Source: Flavobacteriaceae bacterium (GTDB lineage: Bacteria; Bacteroidota; Bacteroidia; Flavobacteriales; Flavobacteriaceae). Taken from it: DNA of 12,285 bases. The notes beneath the pieces were generated by a model that was given only the letters and a program-made list of their open reading frames with translations, searched no databases and was not told the DNA's origin. Positions 7,372 to 12,285 of the stretch are shown here, one piece after another. The stretch is from assembly GCA_002702385.1 (NCBI GenBank), contig NZZF01000004.1, positions 1-12,285 of the forward strand. The letters are read 5' to 3'. Position 1 is the stretch's first letter. Each line of letters begins with the position of its first letter. The translations under genes and the position numbers were made by a program.

Positions 7372-8181
7372 TTGTCAATTATTTCAATTACAAGTGACTA
7401 TGGAAATAAAGATTTCACTAAAGGTTATCTTAAGGGATTACTATACTCTCAACTAGAAAATCCTATCATAGTTGATATTTCACATGAAGTTTCTCCTTTT
7501 AATATAATTGAAGCTTCATATATTATTAAGAATTCCTATAAGAGCTTTCCTAGAGGAAGTATTCATATTGTTGATGTAGATGCAGATAAAACCCCAGAGC
7601 AAGAACTTATAGTAGTCATCTTTGACGAACATTATTTTGTTACTGCAAACAATGGAATATTATCCTTAATATCTGAAGAATTGAGACCTAATAAAGTTAT
7701 TGCAATTACTTTTGAAGGAAACAAATTTGATGTTTTTTCAAAAGTCGCATCTCACATACACAGAGGAGGAAATATAAATTTAGTTGGTAATGAAATTAAC
7801 AAATTAAAAGAGTTAAAAGATTTAAAAATTAGAATTAAATCTGAAAATCAAATTTTAGGAAATGTTATTTATGTAGATAATTACGGTAATATTGTGACAA
7901 ATATTTCTAAAAAAATTTTTGAAGAACATAGAAAAGAAAGAAATTTTTCAATAAACGCTAGAAGTATAATTTTTGACAATATATATAATAGTTATACTGA
8001 AGCAATCAATTTTGATAAAGAAAAAATATATAGAGAAGAAGAAGGAAAAAAAATTGCAATTTTTAATAACGCAGGGTATTTAGAACTTGGTGTTTATAAA
8101 AGTAATCCATCAACTATTGGCTCAGCTCAAACTTTATTTGGCTTGAATTACGGTGATACAATCTCGGTTATTTTTAAATAA
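7372..8181 (+). CDS. SAM hydroxide adenosyltransferase (DUF62/SAM_adeno_trans family)
   Basis: Enzymes of this family use water or hydroxide to split SAM into adenosine and methionine. They are related to fluorinase and chlorinase (FlA, SalL). The 269-residue protein opens with ISITSDYGNKDFTKGYLKG (about 4-22), the family's substrate-binding start. It also has DISHEVSPFNIIEASYII (35-52), TANNGILSLI (91-100), VYVDNYGNIVTN-type sequence (about 166-177) and the C-terminal SAQTLFGLNYGD region. Comparing with the archaeal Asp-Arg-His triad (Asp68, Arg75, His127 in the Pyrococcus protein), Asp68 and His128 have plausible counterparts. The Arg does not: VDVDADKTPEQ occupies that place. The TTG start is forced, since an in-frame TAA is at 7357-7359 and only TTG lies between. 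Call of the family is firm; the exact activity in this lineage is untested. Confidence 0.88.
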   Translation: MSIISITSDYGNKDFTKGYLKGLLYSQLENPIIVDISHEVSPFNIIEASYIIKNSYKSFPRGSIHIVDVDADKTPEQELIVVIFDEHYFVTANNGILSLISEELRPNKVIAITFEGNKFDVFSKVASHIHRGGNINLVGNEINKLKELKDLKIRIKSENQILGNVIYVDNYGNIVTNISKKIFEEHRKERNFSINARSIIFDNIYNSYTEAINFDKEKIYREEEGKKIAIFNNAGYLELGVYKSNPSTIGSAQTLFGLNYGDTISVIFK

Positions 8182-8188
8182 ATGTTAA

Positions 8189-8206
8189 TAATTTAATTTT
8201 AAATTA
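8189..8206. repeat. Perfect AT-only inverted repeat between the SAM hydrolase gene and dnaN
   Basis: Two 8-base arms, TAATTTAA (8189-8196) and TTAAATTA (8199-8206), are exact reverse complements separated by TT. They lie in the 52-base gap ahead of dnaN. This could be an operator, a weak terminator for the upstream gene or chance in AT-rich DNA. The repeat is seen directly; no function is assigned. Confidence 0.5.
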
Positions 8207-8220
8207 CACTTCAAATAGAA

Positions 8221-8228
8221 TATCTTTA
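8221..8228 (+). promoter_or_regulatory. Weak candidate -7 element of dnaN
   Basis: TATCTTTA matches seven of eight bases of TAnnTTTG and ends five bases before the dnaN ATG, a placement like that at smpB. No TTG is visible at the -33 distance. Support is weak; dnaN could also be read through from the upstream gene. Confidence 0.22.
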
Positions 8229-8233
8229 TAAAT

Positions 8234-9349
8234 ATGAAATTTATTGTATCAAGCTCAGATTTATTGAAAAATTTACAAGTTTTAGGGACTATCCTTAACA
8301 CTAATAACACATTACCTATTTTAGATAATTTTCTTTTTGAAATTGACAATAATGATTTAAATATAACTTCATCTGATTTAGAGACATCGTTAACAAGTAA
8401 ATTATCTATTGAGTCAAGTTTAAATGTTAAGATAGCTATCCCAGCAAAATTACTAACAGACATCATTAGATCACTTCCAGAACAACCTCTAACATTTTCC
8501 ATTAACGATAACAATACAATTGAAATTAATTCAAATAACGGAAAATATGGTATTGCATATATGGACGGAAACGAATATCCTAAGTCAATTGTAATTGAAG
8601 ATGCTTCGGAAATTAGTCTTGATTCATCAAGTCTTGAGAAAATCATATCCTCTACTCTATTTGCATCTGGAAATGATGATTTGAGACCAGTTATGTCAGG
8701 TGTTTTTTTTCAAATTAACTCAGACAACTCTTGTTTTGTTGCTACTGACGCCCATAAACTTGTTAAATACGTTAGAAAAGATATTAAAACCTCTGAATCT
8801 GTAGAATTTATTGTTCCTAATAAACCATTAAATATTCTTAAAAATATTCTTTCTGATAAAAAATCTGATGTTAAAGTTTTATTTAATAAAGCAAATGCGA
8901 TTTTTTCTTTTTCAAACTTCAGGTTAGTTTGCAGACTTATCGAAGGAAAGTATCCTAATTATGATGCTGTAATTCCTAAAGAAAATCCTAATGTTCTAGA
9001 GATAGACAGAGCATTATTGCTTCAAGCAACTAAAAGAGCTAGTATTTTTTCTAGTAAATCTACACACCAAGTAAAATTAGACATTAAAGGTAACTCATTA
9101 AAGATTAGTGCTGAAGATTTAGATTTTAACAATAAGTCTGAAGAAATGCTTGAATGCAACTATAATGGCGAAGATATTACTATTGGATTTAATTCTAGAT
9201 TTATAAATGAAATGTTAAATAATTTAAGTTCAGACTCAGTTAGAATTGAATTATCGTCACCAAACCGAGCTGGATTGATATCACCAATTTCTAGTGCTAT
9301 TGAAAATGAGGAAATAATAATGTTGGTTATGCCAATTATGTTAAACTAG
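8234..9349 (+). CDS. dnaN: DNA polymerase III beta subunit (sliding clamp)
   Basis: The beta clamp forms a ring dimer around DNA that tethers the polymerase and repair enzymes. The 371-residue product is full length, with three repeated clamp domains (about 1-120, 125-245 and 246-371). Family blocks include the N-terminal [19 protein letters not shown], the [15 protein letters not shown] region (about 70-84), [35 protein letters not shown], and the C-terminal MLVMPIML, which corresponds to the usual MPMRL-type end near the client-binding pocket. It stands 52 bases downstream of the SAM hydroxide adenosyltransferase gene and not beside dnaA or recF. Separation from dnaA is usual in Bacteroidota to my knowledge. 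Its TAG stop shares a CTAG with convergent gapN. Confidence 0.97.
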   Translation: MKFIVSSSDLLKNLQVLGTILNTNNTLPILDNFLFEIDNNDLNITSSDLETSLTSKLSIESSLNVKIAIPAKLLTDIIRSLPEQPLTFSINDNNTIEINSNNGKYGIAYMDGNEYPKSIVIEDASEISLDSSSLEKIISSTLFASGNDDLRPVMSGVFFQINSDNSCFVATDAHKLVKYVRKDIKTSESVEFIVPNKPLNILKNILSDKKSDVKVLFNKANAIFSFSNFRLVCRLIEGKYPNYDAVIPKENPNVLEIDRALLLQATKRASIFSSKSTHQVKLDIKGNSLKISAEDLDFNNKSEEMLECNYNGEDITIGFNSRFINEMLNNLSSDSVRIELSSPNRAGLISPISSAIENEEIIMLVMPIMLN

Positions 9350-10929
9350 AGATAGTAATCAGTTCTAACAAAATTTGATTTTTTATTATCAATCAATTTT
9401 CTTAAAATTTCTTTATTAGATTCATTATCCTTCGAAGCCACAAAAGTTCTTATCGAAAATGATCGTAATGCATCATGAACACTTAAGGTTGCAACTGCCG
9501 AGTCTTTTCTTCCGGTAAAAGGATAAATATCTGGTCCTCGTTGACAACTACTATTTAAATTAACTCTACAAACAAGATTAACTAATGAATCAATTAATGG
9601 TCCAATTTTAGTTTCATCATTTCCAAAAACACTTACTTGTTGTCCATAATTAGAATCTGCCATATATTTTATAGGTTCTTCAATATCACTAAATGAAATA
9701 ACAGGAATTACAGGGCCAAATTGTTCCTCTTTATATACATCCATATTACTTTTAACTGGATATAATATTGCAGGATAAACATAATTTTTTTTCATTTTTC
9801 CTCCTCTTTTATTAATGATTTTTGCACCCTTTTTAACTGCATCATCAATCAATGCTTTAATGTAAGCAGGTTTATTAGGTTCAGGAAGAGGTGTTAATAA
9901 AGTGTTTTCCCAAGGCATTCCTAATTTTAATTCATCAACTTTTTTTGAAAATTTATTTAAAAATTCCTCTTTTATACTTTCATTAACATAGATAATTTTT
10001 ATTGCTGTACATCTTTGTCCATTATAGGAAAGAGATCCATTAATACATTCATTAATAGTTAAATCCATATCAGCATCTTCAAGAATAATTGCTGGATTTT
10101 TTGCCTCAAGTCCAAGCACCAGTCTTAATCTATTTTGCTGAGGATGAAGTTTTTGAAGAGAATTTGCTGAAGAACTATGACCAATTAATGCTAAAACATT
10201 AATCTTTCCTGTTTTCATAATGGGTGAAGCAATTTCTCTGCCACGCCCAAAAACAATATTAACAACACCAGGAGGGAATGACTCTTTAAAAGCTTCTAGT
10301 AATGGAGCTATTAAAAGAACTCCATGTTTTGCAGGTTTAAATATAGCAGTGTTACCCATGATAATTGCAGGGATTAATAAAGCAAATGTTTCATTTAGAG
10401 GATAATTGTAAGGCCCTAAGCATAAAACGACACCTAATGGTCCTCTTCGAATTAAAGCTCTTACACCACCATTGTTTTGAAATACAGCACCATCTCTATC
10501 AATTTTTTTATACTCAATAATTGTTTCATTAATATAATCGACAGTTCTGTCAAATTCTTTTTCTGAGTCTTTTAAATTTTTCCCTATTTCCCACATTAAA
10601 AGTTTCACAATTTCATCTCTTTTTAAAAGCATTTTTGAAACAAACTTTTCCATACACTTAATTCTTTCATAGACCTTCATTGTAGGCCATTTTCCTGTTC
10701 CGTTATTAAATGCTTTATCTGCGGAGTCTAAGGCCATTAAAGCATGAGCTTCATCCATTTTAGGGGTTGAACCTATTACAGTAAGGTCATCATTATCATT
10801 TTCAGTGAACAAAGTAGAAACTACATTAACCACATCACCTTTCCATATACCAATTTTTCCATTTATAAGAAATGTGTTATGTTCAATTGGTGTGTTGATT
10901 GAATATTTATTTGGAATATTAGATTTCAT
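9346..10929 (-). CDS. gapN: NADP-dependent non-phosphorylating glyceraldehyde-3-phosphate dehydrogenase
   Basis: GapN oxidises glyceraldehyde 3-phosphate directly to 3-phosphoglycerate, making NADPH and skipping the ATP-forming step of glycolysis. The 527-residue protein is an aldehyde dehydrogenase with the catalytic Asn175 (GPYNYP), Lys198 (FKPA), general base Glu275 (VLGLEAKNP) and nucleophile Cys307 (NGQRCTA). Residues that bind the substrate phosphate in Streptococcus GapN have counterparts: Tyr174, Arg306 next to the cysteine, and Arg464 in CQRGPD near the C-terminus. The long N-terminus (about 45 residues before the core) and the [15 protein letters not shown] ending match the Bacteroidota version as I remember it. 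A general aldehyde dehydrogenase is the alternative but less likely. The ATG overlaps the ilvA stop by one base (TAATG), so it is probably the last gene of ilvC-ilvA-gapN. Confidence 0.88.
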   Translation of the reverse strand: MKSNIPNKYSINTPIEHNTFLINGKIGIWKGDVVNVVSTLFTENDNDDLTVIGSTPKMDEAHALMALDSADKAFNNGTGKWPTMKVYERIKCMEKFVSKMLLKRDEIVKLLMWEIGKNLKDSEKEFDRTVDYINETIIEYKKIDRDGAVFQNNGGVRALIRRGPLGVVLCLGPYNYPLNETFALLIPAIIMGNTAIFKPAKHGVLLIAPLLEAFKESFPPGVVNIVFGRGREIASPIMKTGKINVLALIGHSSSANSLQKLHPQQNRLRLVLGLEAKNPAIILEDADMDLTINECINGSLSYNGQRCTAIKIIYVNESIKEEFLNKFSKKVDELKLGMPWENTLLTPLPEPNKPAYIKALIDDAVKKGAKIINKRGGKMKKNYVYPAILYPVKSNMDVYKEEQFGPVIPVISFSDIEEPIKYMADSNYGQQVSVFGNDETKIGPLIDSLVNLVCRVNLNSSCQRGPDIYPFTGRKDSAVATLSVHDALRSFSIRTFVASKDNESNKEILRKLIDNKKSNFVRTDYYL

Positions 10930-12170
10930 TATATAAGAAAATTAAAAAGTGATTCATTATTGTTAATATAATCACCATAAAAATTATTTTTTTTCATTCT
11001 TTTGATTAAAGGTTCTAAATCTTTTTCATCCTTTAACTGAATACCAACTACAGCTGGGCCGTTTTCCTTAGTAGTTTTTTTTGAATATTCAAAAAAAGTT
11101 ATATCATCGTTAGGCCCAATAATATTAGTCACAAAATCTTTAAGAGCACCAGCTCTTTGAGGAAATTTAATAATAAAGTAATGTTTTAAATTTGAATAAA
11201 GCAAAGCTCTTTCTTTAATTATTCCCATTCTAGTTATATCATTATTACCACCACAAACCAGGCATAAAACTTTTTTGTTTTTAATCTTATCCTTATAAAA
11301 TTTTAATGAAGCAAGACTCATAGCTCCGGCAGGTTCTGCAATAATTCCTTCATTATTATACATGTCTAAAATTGTTTGGCATATATAACCCTCAGGGACA
11401 AGAATTATGCCATCTAAATAATCTTTACACAAGCTAAATGCAATTTTTCCTGATTTTTTTACAGCTGCACCATCTACAAATGTGTCTATTTCCTTTAGTT
11501 CCGTTAATTTATTATTCTTAATTGAAACATCCATTGATGCAGCACCAGAGGGTTCAACACCAATAATTTTTGTTTTTGGTGACAATTGCTTAAAAACAGA
11601 AATAAAACCTGAAATTAAACCTCCTCCTCCTATTGGAATAAACATGTAATCAATAGTATCACTTAATTCTTGAAATATTTCATAAGCTAAAGTTGCTTGA
11701 CCTTCGATTACTTTATTATCATCAAATGGATGAATAAAAGTTTTATTATTTTTTTTACAATAATCTAAAGCTTGTTTATAACAATCATCATACGAATCAC
11801 CAATAAGTTTTACTTTAATATATTTCCCCCCAAACTCTTTAACCTTTTTAACTTTTATACTTGGAGTTGTATTAGGCATAAAAATAGTTCCATTTATTTT
11901 TAGTTTATTACAAGAGAAAGATACACCTTGCGCATGATTTCCTGCGCTTGAACATACTATTCCATTTTCTTTTTGATCTTTAGAGAGAGATAATATTTTA
12001 TTAAATGAACCTCTAATTTTAAAAGATCTAGTTATCTGTAAATCTTCTCTTTTAACATAGACATTTGAAGAAAATAAATTTGAATAACTATCAATAAGTT
12101 CTAATGGAGTACTTAAAGTGATATTATTTAAATTATTTAGAGCGAGTTTAACTTCTTCTAATGAAACCAA
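10929..12170 (-). CDS. ilvA: Threonine dehydratase (threonine ammonia-lyase)
   Basis: IlvA deaminates threonine to 2-oxobutanoate, the committed step to isoleucine. The 413-residue protein has the fold type II PLP core with the Schiff-base Lys51 in SFKIRG, the substrate-binding SSAGNHAQG (74-82), and the PLP phosphate loop GGGG (181-184). [11 protein letters not shown] follows, then CGGN near the end of the core. A single C-terminal ACT-like regulatory domain begins at about residue 328 ([19 protein letters not shown]). That makes it the one-domain form, shorter than E. coli IlvA (514). The start is TTG at 12170; no in-frame ATG or GTG lies between it and the ilvC stop. An ATG at 12175-12173 is out of frame. 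Spacing to ilvC is five bases. It is probably feedback-regulated through the ACT-like domain (inference). Confidence 0.95.
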   Translation of the reverse strand: MVSLEEVKLALNNLNNITLSTPLELIDSYSNLFSSNVYVKREDLQITRSFKIRGSFNKILSLSKDQKENGIVCSSAGNHAQGVSFSCNKLKINGTIFMPNTTPSIKVKKVKEFGGKYIKVKLIGDSYDDCYKQALDYCKKNNKTFIHPFDDNKVIEGQATLAYEIFQELSDTIDYMFIPIGGGGLISGFISVFKQLSPKTKIIGVEPSGAASMDVSIKNNKLTELKEIDTFVDGAAVKKSGKIAFSLCKDYLDGIILVPEGYICQTILDMYNNEGIIAEPAGAMSLASLKFYKDKIKNKKVLCLVCGGNNDITRMGIIKERALLYSNLKHYFIIKFPQRAGALKDFVTNIIGPNDDITFFEYSKKTTKENGPAVVGIQLKDEKDLEPLIKRMKKNNFYGDYINNNESLFNFLI

Positions 12171-12175
12171 AACAT

Positions 12176-12285
12176 TTATTTTAATTTTTTCATATTACTC
12201 ATATTCATCCTCAGTGTTTTTCCTATATTTTCTATTGGATGAGATGATGTTAAATTATCATATTCATTTAATTTTTCTTCATTAA
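12176..12285 (-). CDS. ilvC: Ketol-acid reductoisomerase, C-terminal end (partial)
   Basis: Reading the minus strand from the window edge gives 35 codons and a TAA at 12178-12176. The last stretch, SSHPIENIGKTLRMNMSNMK, lines up with the C-terminal end of E. coli-type (class II) IlvC, which reads [20 protein letters not shown]. Class I enzymes are much shorter and end differently. The enzyme uses NADPH to rearrange and reduce acetolactate and acetohydroxybutyrate in valine and isoleucine synthesis. The placement directly ahead of ilvA, on the same strand with a five-base gap, supports the call. Everything else of the gene lies to the right of the window. Confidence 0.88.
   Translation of the reverse strand, partial: NEEKLNEYDNLTSSHPIENIGKTLRMNMSNMKKLK

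Noticed and set aside
8185..8646. Open frame of 153 codons on the minus strand opposite the start of dnaN
   Set aside because: It lies almost wholly over a secure dnaN, is rich in Ser, Leu and Ile as expected of a shadow frame, and shows no recognisable motif.
10220..10405. Open frame of 61 codons on the plus strand inside gapN
   Set aside because: It is antisense to the well-conserved core of gapN and has no motif or promoter of its own.
10949..10975. Inverted repeat GTGATT...AATCAC near the ilvA/gapN junction
   Set aside because: The stem is only six bases with a 15-base loop, lies within coding sequence and is not followed by a T run on the transcribed strand.
1..12285. Clustering of PLP-related proteins (glyA, yggS, ilvA) as a functional system
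   Set aside because: They sit in separate transcription units kilobases apart among unrelated genes. The E. coli link between YggS and branched-chain metabolism is interesting but gives no evidence of a joint unit here.
1..12285. Search for tRNA, rRNA, tmRNA, CRISPR repeats, insertion sequences or phage genes
   Set aside because: None was visible; the gene-free gaps total only a few hundred bases, none exceeds 66 bases, and no direct repeat arrays or transposase motifs occur.

Overview
The window is about 12.3 kb of very AT-rich bacterial DNA, roughly 30% GC or less by eye. It is almost completely filled with housekeeping genes. Protein wording and gene order point to the Bacteroidota, most likely a streamlined, free-living (probably marine) member of the Flavobacteriales. 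Supporting signs are the long yeast-like PurC, the phoH-purC pair, the Bacteroidota-type SAM hydroxide adenosyltransferase and MiaA, the class II IlvC tail, Bacteroidota-style promoter elements (TAnnTTTG) and the lack of obvious Shine-Dalgarno sequences. This assignment is inference from remembered family sequences, not from a search.

Layout from left to right. The minus strand holds glyA, which lacks only its extreme C-terminus at the window edge. It diverges from smpB (plus), which converges on pcm (minus). Pcm diverges from a tight plus-strand block of four genes: a Gfo/Idh/MocA dehydrogenase, a YggS-type PLP protein, a short DEDDh exonuclease and miaA. That block converges on the minus-strand pair phoH-purC. 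PhoH diverges from a SAM hydroxide adenosyltransferase, which is followed by dnaN on the plus strand. dnaN converges on the minus-strand operon ilvC (C-terminus only)-ilvA-gapN, which runs in from the right edge.

Packing is extreme. No gene-free stretch exceeds 66 bases, three codirectional junctions are one-base TAATG overlaps, and all three convergent pairs overlap at their stop codons. Two of those pairs share the same palindromic CTAG. No intrinsic terminator has room between genes. Four of thirteen visible starts are not ATG (one GTG, three TTG), and no complete gene ends in TGA.

Functionally the genes cover one-carbon metabolism (glyA), ribosome rescue (smpB), protein repair (pcm), PLP homeostasis (yggS), tRNA modification (miaA), purine synthesis (purC), replication (dnaN, possibly the exonuclease), stress-type ATPase functions (phoH) and branched-chain amino acid synthesis (ilvC, ilvA) with an NADPH-forming glycolytic bypass (gapN). 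I found no mobile element, CRISPR array, RNA gene or clearly new system. The best leads are the gapN-ilvA-ilvC linkage, the shared-stop convergent junctions, the near-leaderless promoter of smpB and some family-level sequence departures.
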